A stretch of DNA of 56,080 bases from Clostridia bacterium DTU030 (GCA_001513125.1 LFSN01000009.1:1-56080); one strand, 5' to 3'. Positions 43,919 through 53,231 are shown, numbered from the stretch's first letter. Translations and numbers: made by a program. Notes: generated from the sequence alone by a model not told the origin.

Positions 43919-44099
43919 TTATGACGCCAGGCCCTTGATCATCCGGGGGTAGTTGTTTAAAATGGAAGTCAGCAGGTGGCAGTTATTACCGGAGATCACC
44001 TGCCGGGTTGGGGATTGGCTGTCCAGTGTATATTTTTTGCCCCAACACTATATCATTATAGAAGAATGCAGGAGAAGGCTGTGAAGGGAGGTGAAGGGG

Positions 44100-44330
44100 A
44101 TGGATTACTTCGCCAGGGTAAAGGAAATCCTTGCCGAACAGCTTGGTATCGATGAAGGGGAAATCAAGCTGGAGAGTTCCTTTATTGACGATCTTGGCGC
44201 CGATTCCCTGGACGTGGTCGAGCTGATCATGGCATTAGAAGAGGAGTTTGACCTGGAAATTTCCGATGAAGAAGCAGAGAAAATTGTCACAGTAGGGGAT
44301 GCAGTAGAGTATCTGAAGGCCAATTTATAA
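44100..44330 (+). CDS. acpP: acyl carrier protein
   Basis: Carries growing acyl chains on a phosphopantetheine arm. The acidic 76-residue product has the attachment motif [10 protein letters not shown] with S36, matching the standard position, and ends in [15 protein letters not shown] 44100 has GGGAGG 8 nt upstream; GTG 44091 in frame belongs to that site. It lies between plsX and rnc, with a terminator after it. The neighbouring fab genes usual at this place are absent. Confidence 0.95.
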   Translation: MDYFARVKEILAEQLGIDEGEIKLESSFIDDLGADSLDVVELIMALEEEFDLEISDEEAEKIVTVGDAVEYLKANL

Positions 44331-44343
44331 TAATTAACCTATA

Positions 44344-44372
44344 GTTCCGTAGTCCAACTACGGGACTTTCTT
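44344..44372 (+). terminator. terminator after acpP
   Basis: A 9-bp stem (44344-44352 with 44358-44366, one G-U) around loop TCCAA, followed by TTTCTT. Confidence 0.75.
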
Positions 44373-44438
44373 ATAAATCCCTTCCTATTCCGGGTAGCAG
44401 GCCCCGGGGGAAGGGAGGGTTATTTTAAAGGTGGTAGT

Positions 44439-45131
44439 ATGAGGGGATTAGAAGAGCTGGAAAGCAAAATCGGGATAAAGTTCACAGAACCCAGCTATCT
44501 GGAGCAGGCCCTAACCCATGCTTCCTTTGCCAACGAGCAGGGGGGAGGGCACCAGTCCAACGAGAGGCTGGAGTTTCTCGGGGATGCCGTTTTGGAACTG
44601 GCAGTCAGTGAACTGTTGTATCACAGGTATCCGGAACTATCCGAGGGTGCCCTGACCAAAAGGCGGGCCGCCCTGGTGTGTGAAGCAACCCTGGAGCAGT
44701 GTGCCCGCCAGCTTGAACTGGGCTCCTATCTCCGCCTGGGCAAGGGAGAGGAATTGTCGGGGGGCCGGGAGCGTCCCGCCTTGCTGGCCGATGCCCTGGA
44801 AGCCCTCCTCGGAGCTATTTTTCTGGATCAGGGGCTGGAGGCAGCCAGGGACTTTGTGGCCCAAATCCTGGGCTCCCGCATTGAAGGGGAGGAGGAGCTA
44901 TTTTTCGACTACAAGACCCAGCTCCAGGAAGCCCTCCAGCGGTATCGCAATTATAGTCTCAAGTATAATTTGCTGGCTGCCGATGGGCCGGATCACAATA
45001 AGACCTTCCGGGTAGGTGTCATGATTAACGGGCAACAGGTGGCGGTAGGAGTGGGGAGAAGCAAAAAGGAGGCCGAACAGGCGGCAGCCCAGCAGGCCCT
45101 GACCCTGGTGGCGGAGAAGCATGGACTGTAG
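44439..45131 (+). CDS. rnc: ribonuclease III
   Basis: Cleaves double-stranded RNA in rRNA precursors and other transcripts. The 230-residue protein has the catalytic domain (about 1-150) with the signature NERLEFLGDAVLELAVS and the second acidic motif DALEALLGAIFLDQG, followed by a C-terminal dsRNA-binding domain (about 158-227: DYKTQLQEALQ, GVGRSKKEAEQAAAQQAL). ATG 44439 follows AAAGGTGG. rnc upstream of smc-ftsY is the normal Firmicutes order, here interrupted by spoVS. Confidence 0.96.
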   Translation: MRGLEELESKIGIKFTEPSYLEQALTHASFANEQGGGHQSNERLEFLGDAVLELAVSELLYHRYPELSEGALTKRRAALVCEATLEQCARQLELGSYLRLGKGEELSGGRERPALLADALEALLGAIFLDQGLEAARDFVAQILGSRIEGEEELFFDYKTQLQEALQRYRNYSLKYNLLAADGPDHNKTFRVGVMINGQQVAVGVGRSKKEAEQAAAQQALTLVAEKHGL

Positions 45132-45278
45132 GGACATCCACGGTTTTATGCCCCTATTCTCAGGAAATACCTCCCTTTATCCCTTCCCAAAGGAAGGGAT
45201 ATTTCATAGAATAGAATAGGAACGGGGCCTGTCCCGGAGAAGGAAAATGACAAAGAAATGTTTATATATTCTGGAAAG

Positions 45279-45307
45279 GGAGGAATTATCCGGAATAAGG
45301 CGAATAT
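45279..45307 (+). promoter_or_regulatory. sigma-H promoter for spoVS
   Basis: GGAGGAATT (45279-45287) fits the sigma-H -35 consensus RnAGGAWWW, and GGCGAATAT (45299-45307) fits the -10 RnnGAATWW, with 11 bp between. The site lies 51 bp upstream of spoVS, which is a known sigma-H gene in B. subtilis. Confidence 0.75.
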
Positions 45308-45358
45308 AATTAATTGAAGACGGCGTTGACCCCATTCAACCAAAGGAGGAGTGACCCT

Positions 45359-45619
45359 GTGGAAGTACTAAAAGTATCAGCCCAATCAAACCCAAAATCG
45401 GTAGCGGGAGCTCTGGCTGCTGTCCTGCGGGAAAACGGTTCAGCAGAGTTGCAGGCGGTAGGGGCTGGAGCCGTGAACCAAGCAGTGAAGGCTATTGCCA
45501 TCGCCCGAGGTTTTGTAGCACCCAATGGTATTGATCTCGTTGCTGTTCCGGCCTTTGCCGAAATCCAAATTGATGGTGAGGAGAGAACGGCCATTAAATT
45601 CATTGTCGATCCGAGATAG
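45359..45619 (+). CDS. spoVS: stage V sporulation protein S
   Basis: Small Alba-like nucleic-acid-binding protein needed for normal sporulation and for coat and cortex development in B. subtilis. The 86-residue product equals the B. subtilis length, with VLKVSAQSNPKSVAGALA, AVGAGAVNQAVKAIAIARG and the C terminus TAIKFIVDPR. GTG 45359 follows AAAGGAGGAGTGA. It has its own sigma-H type promoter and a tandem-hairpin terminator, so it is a single-gene unit inserted between rnc and smc. Confidence 0.95.
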   Translation: MEVLKVSAQSNPKSVAGALAAVLRENGSAELQAVGAGAVNQAVKAIAIARGFVAPNGIDLVAVPAFAEIQIDGEERTAIKFIVDPR

Positions 45620-45674
45620 ACCATATCGACAATGTCCTTCAAACCTGTCCGCTGGTAGCACGGACAGGTTTTTT
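45601..45674 (+). terminator. double hairpin terminator after spoVS
   Basis: First hairpin: CATTGTCGAT (45601-45610) with ATCGACAATG (45625-45634), 10 perfect pairs that include the stop region. Second: AACCTGTCCG (45642-45651) with CGGACAGGTT (45661-45670), followed by TTTT. The second is a standard intrinsic terminator. Confidence 0.85.
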
Positions 45675-45705
45675 GTGGTTTTTTCGTCCCAGAGGGGAAA
45701 GATAA

Positions 45706-45736
45706 TTGGTCAATTGCCCTGAACATGTGCTAAAAT
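45706..45736 (+). promoter_or_regulatory. promoter for smc-ftsY
   Basis: An extended -10 (TGC then TAAAAT, 45731-45736) with TTGGTC (45706-45711) 19 bp upstream. The spacing is long, but the TG extension compensates. Confidence 0.5.
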
Positions 45737-45781
45737 TAAACTGTTTATTGCCTGAGTTCTGGTCTGTAGGGGGGAGAGGAA

Positions 45782-48700
45782 TTGCTCCTGCGCCGCTTGG
45801 AACTGTATGGTTTTAAATCCTTTGCCAACCGGACGAAGCTGGAATTTGGTCCGGGCATCACCGCTATTGTGGGTCCCAATGGGAGTGGCAAGAGCAACAT
45901 AGCCGATGCTATCCGCTGGGTTTTGGGGGAGCAGCGGCTGAAAATCCTCCGGGGGGAGAGGGCCGAGGATTTGATCTTTGCCGGCTCTGCCAAACGCCCT
46001 TCCTTGGGTTATGGCGAAGTTATTCTGGTGCTGGACAATTCCAGCGGGACCCTCCCCCTGGAATATGCTGAAGTTGAGATAGCCCGCCGGGTATATCGCT
46101 CCGGCGAGAGTGAGTTCCGCTTGAATAAGGCCCGTTGCCGCCTGAGGGATATCCAGGAATTATTCCTCGATACGGGCCTGGGCCGGGACACCTATGCCCT
46201 CATCAGCCAGGGGCAGGTGGAGAGGCTCCTGACTGCAAGTCCCGAGGAAAGACGGCTGATGCTGGAGGAAGCCGCCGGGATCTTGAAGTACCGCTACCGG
46301 AAAGGGGAGGTCCTCCACAAATTGGCGGAGGCGGAGCGCAATATCCAGCGGGTGGGGGATTTGCTGGCAGAGTTGGAACAGCAGCTGCCGGTCCTGGAAG
46401 AAGAAGCCCGCCGGGAAGAGCTCTACCGGCAATACAGTGGGGAATTGAGGCGGGGTCAGATAACCCTGGCCCTGTACCAGTGGGACCGCCTGCAGGGACG
46501 CAGGGAAGTAGTTTTACAAAAAATCCGGGAGGAAGAGACCCAAAAAGAGGGGATAGTGGCGAGGCTGCAGGCCCTGGGGGCGGAACTGGAAAAAATAGCC
46601 CTGGACCTGCAATTAACTGAGGAAGAAATGGGCAAGGAGCAGCAGGCCCTCTCCTCCCTGCAAGCCCAGATGGGCCGCCTTGAGGAGAGCATAGCCCTGC
46701 GTGAGGAGCGCCTCAGGCTGGTGCGGGAAGAGCAGGCCAGGAAGGGGCAACAACAGGAAAAGCGGGCTGAGAAAATGGACCTCCTTAAAAGGCAGCTGGA
46801 GGAAGGAGCTGGAGACCTTGCCCTGCTGGAGGAGGAGGCATTAAAGGTCGAAGGGGAATTGGCCGCCGCCGAAGACGTCATGGAGTTTTCCCGGAAGGAA
46901 TTGGCCCAGAAGGAGCAGGAATTGGAGGCCTGCCGGGATGAGGCCATAGAGTTAATGCGTTTAGAGGCCGAGGTAAAAAACCAGGGTCAGCTGTTAGAAA
47001 ACAGGCGGGAGGCCATCGAGAAAAGCCTGGAGCAGTTTCACCGGGAGGTCCAGGAGATAGAAGAGGGCCTTGCGGCAATGAAAGGGGAATATCAGGACCT
47101 GGCCGAAGAAGGTCAAGGGTTAGAAGGGAGCCTTCTAGCTGGAAAAGGGAAGCTGGCTGAGCTGGAAAAGGAGCGGGAAGCAGTCCGGCAAGGGTGGGCA
47201 AAGTTACAGGGGGAAATGGGGCAGAAACAGGGGGAACTGGACCAGGTTAGTGCCCGCCGGCAGTTGTTGGCGGAGATGGAACGGGGCCATGAAGGCTATT
47301 ACCGGGGTGTCCGGACCGTTCTCGAGGGTTTCGGCAGTGGGGTTTGGGGGACGGTAGCCGACCTAATCCAGGTAGAAAAGGAGCTGGAAAGGGCCATTGG
47401 GGTAGCCCTGGGCTCCATGCTTCAGTTTTTGGTGGTGGAAAATGATTCCATTGCCCAGGAGGCCATCGAATTTCTCAAGGTCCAAAAGGGCGGCAGGGCC
47501 ACCTTTTTGCCCCTGAATACAGTCCGGGGAGAAACCCTCCCCAGCCGCGGACAAGCCCTCCTTTCCCTCCCTGGCGTCTTGGGCCGGGCAGCAGACCTGG
47601 TGACGGCAGAGGGCCGTTTTCGCCAGGTGGTGGAATACCTCCTGGGACGGGTCCTTGTGGTGGAGGACCTCACCACAGCCCGCTTTGTGGCCCGCCAGGG
47701 GGCTTATCGCTACAAAATTGTCACCCTGGCCGGGGACCTCATTGCCCCCGGTGGTGCCATTACCGGGGGAACCCTGGGAACCAGCCAGATTAGTCTCCTG
47801 AGCAGGAAGAGGGAAATTAAGGAACTGGGAGAAAGGCAGGCTGCCCTAAACCGGGAAATTCAAGAGCTGGCCGCTTTGCTGGCAGCTGCCCAGAAGAAAA
47901 TAGAAGACTGTGACGGCAGGATCCTGCAGGTGCAGGAGAAAATGAGGCAGGAAGAAGCCCGGCTGCAAGAAATTAAAAGGGTAGGGGAAGAGCTTGAGCG
48001 CAACATAAAGAGGGGGGAAGATACCCTCCAAACCCTCCGGTGGGAAGAGAAGCTGGCCCGGGAGACGATGCAGGAGCTGGACCAGCAGATCAGGTCAGAG
48101 GGTGAGAAACTGGCCCGGCTCCAGAGGGATGGAGAGGCCATCAAGGAAAGGATCGCCCAGCTGGAAGGACTTCTGCGGGGGAACAAGGAGGATCAGCTCC
48201 TGCAGCAGGATAAGCTCACGGGCCTCAGGGTCCAAAAAGCCAGCCTTGCCCAGCAGATCAAAGCCCGGCAGGATTATCTGGAACAGCTGGAATACCAGTA
48301 TCTGGAGTTGGAGAAAACTAGGCAGGAAGAGGAGGGGGAACTGATCCGGCTGGGAAGGGAAGAGGAGGAATTGCAGGCCAAACTGGCAGCCGATGAGGCT
48401 ACCCTGGACCAGCTGCGGCAACAGGGGATCCTTGTGGGGGAAGGCTTGCGGCAGCTGCAGGAAAAGAGGGAAGGGTTGCAGCTTGCGGAAGGGGAGCTGG
48501 AGGAAAAGATCGGTGTCCAGCGGCAGGACCTGACCGCCGCCACCGAAAGGCTGCACCAGCTGGAAAGGGACCTGACCCGATTGGAGACCTCCCTGGAAGA
48601 GCTGGAAAGGCGCATGTTTGAAGATTTTGGTTTGACAGCGGCCCAGGCCCGGGAATACAGGGAAGATGCCCTTCCGGAGGGCCAGTGGCGCCAGCGGGTA

Positions 48701-49336
48701 GGGGAACTTAAGGTGAAGCTGGACCAATTGGGAAATGTTAACCTGCAGGCAGGGAAGCAGTACCGGGAGGTCAAGGAACGCTATGACTTCCTTTCCCAGC
48801 AGCTGCAGGATCTGGTTGAAGCCCGCCGCTCCCTGGATAAGCTGGTGCGGGAGATCGATGCCATCAGCAGGGAGCGCTTGGAGGAGACCTTTGCAGCGGT
48901 CCAGGACAGCTTCCAACAGGTCTTTCAAGAACTCTTTGGCGGTGGCAAGGCACAAATACAATTTACCGAAGGGGAAAATCTCCTGGAGGCGGGCCTGGAG
49001 ATCATGGTCCAGCCTCCGGGTAAGAAATTACAGAACCTCCTCCTTTTGTCGGGAGGAGAAAAGGCCCTGGCAGCCATTGCCTTTCTCTTTGGGATTCTCC
49101 AGGTCAAACCCAGTCCCTTTTGTGTCCTCGATGAGATCGACGCTGCCCTGGACGAAAGCAATGCCCTCAGGCTGGGTGAGTTCCTGCGCCGCTATGCCGA
49201 GGATACCCAGTTTTTGCTGATAAGCCACCGGCCGGAAGTGATCAGGCAGGCCGATGTCCTCTATGGTGTTACCATGGACGAAAGCGGGGTTTCCCAGTTT
49301 TTATCACTGGCTGTTGAAGATTATAAAGTAGGCTGA
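45782..49336 (+). CDS. smc: chromosome segregation SMC ATPase
   Basis: Core of the bacterial condensin that organises and separates chromosomes. The 1184-residue protein has the N-terminal ATP-binding head with Walker A GPNGSGKSN (32-40), a long coiled coil (about 165-495), the globular hinge (about 503-660, GYYRGVRTVLEGFGSGVWG, GRATFLPL), the return coiled coil (about 665-1010), and the C-terminal head with LSGGEKALAAIAFLF (about 1089) and Walker B CVLDEIDAALDESN (about 1113). TTG 45782 follows GGGGGGAGAGGA. Partner genes scpA/scpB are not in this window. It is followed by ftsY as in B. subtilis. Confidence 0.97.
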   Translation: MLLRRLELYGFKSFANRTKLEFGPGITAIVGPNGSGKSNIADAIRWVLGEQRLKILRGERAEDLIFAGSAKRPSLGYGEVILVLDNSSGTLPLEYAEVEIARRVYRSGESEFRLNKARCRLRDIQELFLDTGLGRDTYALISQGQVERLLTASPEERRLMLEEAAGILKYRYRKGEVLHKLAEAERNIQRVGDLLAELEQQLPVLEEEARREELYRQYSGELRRGQITLALYQWDRLQGRREVVLQKIREEETQKEGIVARLQALGAELEKIALDLQLTEEEMGKEQQALSSLQAQMGRLEESIALREERLRLVREEQARKGQQQEKRAEKMDLLKRQLEEGAGDLALLEEEALKVEGELAAAEDVMEFSRKELAQKEQELEACRDEAIELMRLEAEVKNQGQLLENRREAIEKSLEQFHREVQEIEEGLAAMKGEYQDLAEEGQGLEGSLLAGKGKLAELEKEREAVRQGWAKLQGEMGQKQGELDQVSARRQLLAEMERGHEGYYRGVRTVLEGFGSGVWGTVADLIQVEKELERAIGVALGSMLQFLVVENDSIAQEAIEFLKVQKGGRATFLPLNTVRGETLPSRGQALLSLPGVLGRAADLVTAEGRFRQVVEYLLGRVLVVEDLTTARFVARQGAYRYKIVTLAGDLIAPGGAITGGTLGTSQISLLSRKREIKELGERQAALNREIQELAALLAAAQKKIEDCDGRILQVQEKMRQEEARLQEIKRVGEELERNIKRGEDTLQTLRWEEKLARETMQELDQQIRSEGEKLARLQRDGEAIKERIAQLEGLLRGNKEDQLLQQDKLTGLRVQKASLAQQIKARQDYLEQLEYQYLELEKTRQEEEGELIRLGREEEELQAKLAADEATLDQLRQQGILVGEGLRQLQEKREGLQLAEGELEEKIGVQRQDLTAATERLHQLERDLTRLETSLEELERRMFEDFGLTAAQAREYREDALPEGQWRQRVGELKVKLDQLGNVNLQAGKQYREVKERYDFLSQQLQDLVEARRSLDKLVREIDAISRERLEETFAAVQDSFQQVFQELFGGGKAQIQFTEGENLLEAGLEIMVQPPGKKLQNLLLLSGGEKALAAIAFLFGILQVKPSPFCVLDEIDAALDESNALRLGEFLRRYAEDTQFLLISHRPEVIRQADVLYGVTMDESGVSQFLSLAVEDYKVG

Positions 49337-49353
49337 GGTAAGGAGGAGGAAAG

Positions 49354-50283
49354 GTGTTTAGGAATGTTCTGGGAAGACTAAAGGAAGGGCTCAGTAAGAC
49401 CAAGACGGGCCTGGTGCGGAGGGTGGAATCCCTCCTTTCCGCAAGCCCGGCCCTGGATGAAGATTTCTTTCTGGAACTGGAAGAGATCTTGATCGGGGCC
49501 GATGTCGGGGTAGAGGCCAGCATCGCCATGGTCGAGGAAATGCGGGAGGCCGTCAAGCGGAAGGAGGTCCGCTCCTCCGAGGATGTAATGAAAAACTTGC
49601 GGGAGCAGATAGAGGAGACCCTGACGGTGGAAGGTACGGGCCTGCGGCAGGAGGCAGGGCTCCCGACCATTATCCTGGTCGTTGGCGTTAACGGCGTGGG
49701 CAAGACCACCACCATTGCCAAGCTGGCCCATATCCTCAAGGAGGAAGGGAAGAGGGTCCTGCTGGCGGCCGCCGACACCTTCAGGGCCGCCGCCATCGAC
49801 CAGTTGAAGGTCTGGTCCCAGCGCCTCAATGTGGACGTGGTCAGCCATCAACCGGGTTCTGACCCGGCGGCTGTGGTCTTTGACGCCCTCCAGGCCCTGC
49901 GGGCCCGCTCCCTCGATGTCCTGATTGTGGATACGGCCGGCCGCCTGCACACCAAGGCCAACCTGATGGCCGAGCTGGAAAAGATCCAGCGGGTTATTAA
50001 GCGGGAATACCCCGAGGCGCCCCTGGAAGTCCTGCTGGTTTTAGATGCCACGACGGGGCAGAACGCCCTGGCCCAGGCCCGGGTTTTCCAGGAGGCAGTG
50101 GCTTTAACGGGCATCGTCCTTACCAAACTGGACGGGACGGCTAAGGGGGGAATTATTATTCCCATCTGCCGGGAGCTGCAGGTGCCGGTAAAATATATCG
50201 GCCTGGGAGAAGGTTTGACGGATCTCCAGGAATTTTCGCCTCCCGCCTTTGTGGAAGCCTTATTTGCAGAAAGGGAAGCTTGA
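49354..50283 (+). CDS. ftsY: signal recognition particle receptor FtsY
   Basis: Membrane-associated GTPase that receives ribosome-nascent chain-SRP complexes. The 309 residues are essentially the NG domain, preceded by a short basic helix ([16 protein letters not shown]) that could touch the membrane; the long acidic A domain of E. coli FtsY is missing, as usual in Firmicutes. GTPase motifs: [15 protein letters not shown] (about 111), [36 protein letters not shown] 49354 follows AGGAGGAGGAAAG. The next promoter overlaps its stop codon. Confidence 0.97.
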   Translation: MFRNVLGRLKEGLSKTKTGLVRRVESLLSASPALDEDFFLELEEILIGADVGVEASIAMVEEMREAVKRKEVRSSEDVMKNLREQIEETLTVEGTGLRQEAGLPTIILVVGVNGVGKTTTIAKLAHILKEEGKRVLLAAADTFRAAAIDQLKVWSQRLNVDVVSHQPGSDPAAVVFDALQALRARSLDVLIVDTAGRLHTKANLMAELEKIQRVIKREYPEAPLEVLLVLDATTGQNALAQARVFQEAVALTGIVLTKLDGTAKGGIIIPICRELQVPVKYIGLGEGLTDLQEFSPPAFVEALFAEREA

Positions 50284-50308
50284 CAAGGGGCCTGATCGGG
50301 GTTAAAAT
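50280..50308 (+). promoter_or_regulatory. sigma-A promoter for ylxM-ffh
   Basis: Perfect TTGACA (50280-50285) overlapping the ftsY stop codon, 17 bp, TAAAAT (50303-50308). It can separate expression of the SRP genes from smc-ftsY. Confidence 0.75.
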
Positions 50309-50366
50309 ACAACTGTTGCAAGCTGTCAAGTAACTCTCCTTAACAGTACCGGAAAGAGTGAGGATA

Positions 50367-50750
50367 ATGCTGGAGAAGGTGCTGCGGGTGGTCCAGCTCT
50401 TCGATCTCTATGGTGACCTCCTGACGGAGAGGCAGAAGAAGTTTATCCGCCTCTATTATGAGGAGGATTTTTCCCTGGGTGAGATCGCAATTGCCTTTAA
50501 TATCAGCCGGCAGGCCGTCTATGACACCCTGCGGCGCAGCGAGACCCTCCTTGAGGAATGGGAGGATAAGTTGGGGCTCCTCCAGCGCCAGCAGAGCTGG
50601 AGCAAGGCCATGAATCAGCTCTCTATGCTCTTGGAAAGGCTCCAGGAGAGGGTCGCTGGCGACCAAGAGGCCCTGGCCCTTATCGAGGAGATCAAAGGAC
50701 TGGTGGGCCCCTTCCAGGATAACCGAGGGAAAGGAGGGGAAAAATGCTAG
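50367..50750 (+). CDS. ylxM: YlxM/p13-like helix-turn-helix protein
   Basis: Small protein encoded with ffh in Firmicutes; in streptococci it modulates SRP activity. The 127-residue product begins MLEKVLRVVQLFDLYGDLLT and has a sigma-70 region-4-like helix-turn-helix (DFSLGEIAIAFNISRQAVYD, in about 35-58), followed by a helical tail longer than in B. subtilis (about 110 residues). ATG 50367 matches the B. subtilis start; GTG 50358 is a possible alternative. Its stop overlaps ffh by 7 bp, so they are coupled. Confidence 0.9.
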   Translation: MLEKVLRVVQLFDLYGDLLTERQKKFIRLYYEEDFSLGEIAIAFNISRQAVYDTLRRSETLLEEWEDKLGLLQRQQSWSKAMNQLSMLLERLQERVAGDQEALALIEEIKGLVGPFQDNRGKGGEKC

Positions 50751-52078
50751 AAGGACTGGCAGCCAAAATACAGGCGACGATGAGGAAACTGCGGGGGAAG
50801 GGCAAGCTTTCCGAGGCTGATGTCAAGGAGGCCCTGCGGGAAGTACGGCTGGCCTTGCTGGAAGCCGACGTAAACTACAAAGTGGTGAAGGATTTTACAG
50901 CCCGGGTGCGGGAACGGGCCGTGGGGCAGGAGGTTATGCAGAGTCTGACCCCCGGCCAGCAGGTGATCAAGATTGTCCATGAGGAGCTGACCAGCCTCAT
51001 GGGCGGGGCAGCCAGCAAACTCGAGCCGGCGGCCCGGCCGCCGACGGTGGTGATGCTGGTTGGCCTCCAGGGATCGGGAAAGACCACAACCTGCGCCAAA
51101 CTGGCCCGCTACCTGCGCCGGGAGGGGCGGCGGCCCCTGCTGGTAGCTGCCGACGTTTACCGGCCAGCGGCCATCAAACAGCTCCAGGTCCTTGGTGAAG
51201 AGCTGGACATCCCCGTCTTTTCCATGGGGGACAAGAAGGACCCGGTGGATATTGCCCGGGGAGCCAGGGAACATGCCCTTTCCCACGGCAACGATTATGT
51301 TTTAGTCGATACGGCGGGCAGGCTCCATGTGGACGAAGAGTTGATGACGGAATTGGTCCGGATTAAAGAGAGCCTGGAACCCCAGCACACCCTCCTGGTG
51401 GTAGATGCCATGACAGGGCAGGATGCAGTCACCGTGGCCGAAGCCTTTCACAGTAAGTTAGAGCTGGACGGGATTGTCCTGACCAAGCTCGATGGCGATA
51501 CCAGGGGAGGGGCCGCCCTCTCGGTCCGGGCCGTGACCGGCTGTCCCATTAAATTTATCGGGGTAGGGGAAAAACTCGACGCCCTGGAACCCTTCCATCC
51601 GGAACGTTTGGCCTCGCGGATTTTGGGCATGGGCGATGTCCTCACCCTCATAGAGCGGGCCCAGGAGAGCATTGATATCGAGAAGGCGAAAAACCTGGAA
51701 GAAAGGCTGAAGTCCCGGGACTTTAACCTTGAAGACTTCCGGGAGCAGCTGCATGAGGTCCAGAAGATGGGTCCCCTGGACCAGATCCTGGGCATGCTCC
51801 CCGGCATGGGGGGCCTGAAGAAGCTGCAGGGGCTGGCCGTCGATGAAAAGCAGCTGGATCAGGTAGAGGCCATTATCAACTCCATGACCCCAGAAGAGCG
51901 GCGCTCTCCAGAAATTATTGACGGCAGTCGAAAGAGGCGCATTGCCCGGGGAAGTGGCACCAAGGTCCAGGATGTCAACAGGCTTTTGAAGCAGTTTGAA
52001 CAGACGAAACGTCTCTTGCGCCAGTACAGCAAATTGGAAAAGGGAATCAAACCGGCTGGTTTTCCCTTCTTGAAATGA
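50744..52078 (+). CDS. ffh: signal recognition particle protein Ffh
   Basis: GTPase subunit of SRP that binds signal sequences and 4.5S/6S RNA. The 444 residues comprise the N domain (about 1-95), the G domain with GLQGSGKTTTCAKLA (about 106), AADVYRPAAIKQL, DTAGRLHVDEEL and TKLDGDTRGGAALS, and the methionine-rich M domain (from about 300: LGMLPGMGGLKKL, then IARGSGTKVQDVNRLLKQF, the RNA-binding helix). ATG 50744 sits within the end of ylxM. rpsP follows by 30 bp. Both SRP GTPases lie within 3 kb of each other. Confidence 0.97.
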   Translation: MLEGLAAKIQATMRKLRGKGKLSEADVKEALREVRLALLEADVNYKVVKDFTARVRERAVGQEVMQSLTPGQQVIKIVHEELTSLMGGAASKLEPAARPPTVVMLVGLQGSGKTTTCAKLARYLRREGRRPLLVAADVYRPAAIKQLQVLGEELDIPVFSMGDKKDPVDIARGAREHALSHGNDYVLVDTAGRLHVDEELMTELVRIKESLEPQHTLLVVDAMTGQDAVTVAEAFHSKLELDGIVLTKLDGDTRGGAALSVRAVTGCPIKFIGVGEKLDALEPFHPERLASRILGMGDVLTLIERAQESIDIEKAKNLEERLKSRDFNLEDFREQLHEVQKMGPLDQILGMLPGMGGLKKLQGLAVDEKQLDQVEAIINSMTPEERRSPEIIDGSRKRRIARGSGTKVQDVNRLLKQFEQTKRLLRQYSKLEKGIKPAGFPFLK

Positions 52079-52108
52079 TAGCATCAGCACTGGGAGGAGG
52101 TGAGAAAA

Positions 52109-52387
52109 ATGGCAGTGAGAATTCGCCTGCGGCGCATGGGAGCCAAGAAGGCACCTTTTTACCGCCTGGTAGTGGCCGATGCCAGGATGCCCCGGGATGG
52201 GCGGTTTATTGACACCATCGGTTACTACAATCCCACCACCGATCCGGCTGTGATCAAGGTGGACGAGGAAAAGGCCCTGGATTGGCTGGGCAAGGGAGCC
52301 CAACCATCGGAAACGGTCCGGTCCCTCTTTAGAAAAGCCGGCATTATGGAGAAGTTCGCCGAGTTAAAGAATAAGAAACAGGCGTAA
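52109..52387 (+). CDS. rpsP: 30S ribosomal protein S16
   Basis: Small-subunit protein important for 30S assembly. The 92-residue product starts [20 protein letters not shown], followed by [22 protein letters not shown], both universal S16 segments (here given in pieces below the family's full span). ATG 52109 has GGGAGGAGGTGAG upstream; the in-frame GTG at 52100 is inside that site. Order ffh-rpsP-khpA-rimM-trmD-rplS is the conserved Firmicutes array. Confidence 0.96.
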   Translation: MAVRIRLRRMGAKKAPFYRLVVADARMPRDGRFIDTIGYYNPTTDPAVIKVDEEKALDWLGKGAQPSETVRSLFRKAGIMEKFAELKNKKQA

Positions 52388-52406
52388 CTGATAGGGGGGT
52401 ACAGTT

Positions 52407-52634
52407 ATGCGGGAATTGGTGGAAGTGATTGCCAGGGCCCTGGTAGATGAACCCGATGCCGTAACCGTTACCGAAGATGAGAGTGACGGGAAGGTCCTCC
52501 TGGAACTGAGGGTTGCCCCGGGGGATATGGGCAAGGTAATCGGCAAACAGGGGCGGATTGCCAGGGCCATCCGGACGGTAGTGAAGGCCATGGCAACCAA
52601 GGAAGGGAAGCGGGTCAACCTGGACATTGTCTAG
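52407..52634 (+). CDS. khpA: KH-domain RNA-binding protein KhpA (YlqC)
   Basis: Small single KH-domain protein that pairs with KhpB/Jag in Gram-positives and binds many RNAs, affecting cell size and division. The 75-residue product has the KH core [20 protein letters not shown], including the GxxG loop GKQG. ATG 52407 follows GGGGGG. It is 19 bp after rpsP. B. subtilis has a further gene, ylqD, between khpA and rimM; it is absent here. Confidence 0.94.
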   Translation: MRELVEVIARALVDEPDAVTVTEDESDGKVLLELRVAPGDMGKVIGKQGRIARAIRTVVKAMATKEGKRVNLDIV

Positions 52635-52704
52635 GGGAACTACCCTTTGGAGATAAAAAAGACGGTTGTTCTGGGCACCTTGGTAGGAATGGGGTGATGG
52701 CTCC

Positions 52705-53217
52705 ATGACCTCCTTGATTGCCATTGGAAAGGTTACTGCCCCCCATGGGGTGGCCGGCGAAATCAGGGTACTGCCCCTGACAGATTTCCCGGACCGGTTC
52801 CAGCAGCTGAAAAAGGTTTACTTAACCGGTAAGGGCATGGCAGGGCCCAGGCTCCTTACCGTTACCGGGGTAAAGTACCACAAAAAATTTGTGATCTTGA
52901 AACTTGCTGGGGTTGAAAGCCGTACTGAGGCGGAAAAATTACGGGATTGTTACCTAAAGATCGAGCCTTCAGAACTTGTGCCCCTGCCCCCGGGCCATTA
53001 TTATCACTTTCAGATTATAGGCCTGCAGGTAAAGACCCTGGAGGGGGAAGTTCTGGGGGAGGTGGTAGAAATCCTGACCCCTGGCTGCAATGATGTCTAT
53101 GTGGTACAGGACCAGGAAGGCAATGAGATTCTAATCCCGGCCATCAAGGATGTGGTTCGGGAGATTGATCTGGAAGGCGGCCTTATGCGGGTGGAGCTTT
53201 TGGAAGGTCTCCGGTAG
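52705..53217 (+). CDS. rimM: 16S rRNA processing protein RimM
   Basis: 30S assembly factor that binds S19 and assists maturation of the 30S head. The 170-residue protein has the N-terminal RimM domain ([16 protein letters not shown]) and the C-terminal PRC barrel ([43 protein letters not shown]). ATG 52705 follows GGGGTGATGG. trmD starts 14 bp downstream, the almost universal rimM-trmD pair. Confidence 0.95.
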   Translation: MTSLIAIGKVTAPHGVAGEIRVLPLTDFPDRFQQLKKVYLTGKGMAGPRLLTVTGVKYHKKFVILKLAGVESRTEAEKLRDCYLKIEPSELVPLPPGHYYHFQIIGLQVKTLEGEVLGEVVEILTPGCNDVYVVQDQEGNEILIPAIKDVVREIDLEGGLMRVELLEGLR

Positions 53218-53231
53218 GAGGAAGGTTACCC

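Noticed and set aside
43972-44003. Hairpin GCAGGTG/CACCTGC between plsX and acpP, considered as terminator or FapR site
   Set aside because: No T-tract follows and the sequence does not resemble the FapR operator; left unassigned.
48095-48961. 288-codon - strand frame inside smc
   Set aside because: Leu/Gln/Pro-rich antisense of the coiled coil; a usual artefact of purine-rich coiled-coil genes.
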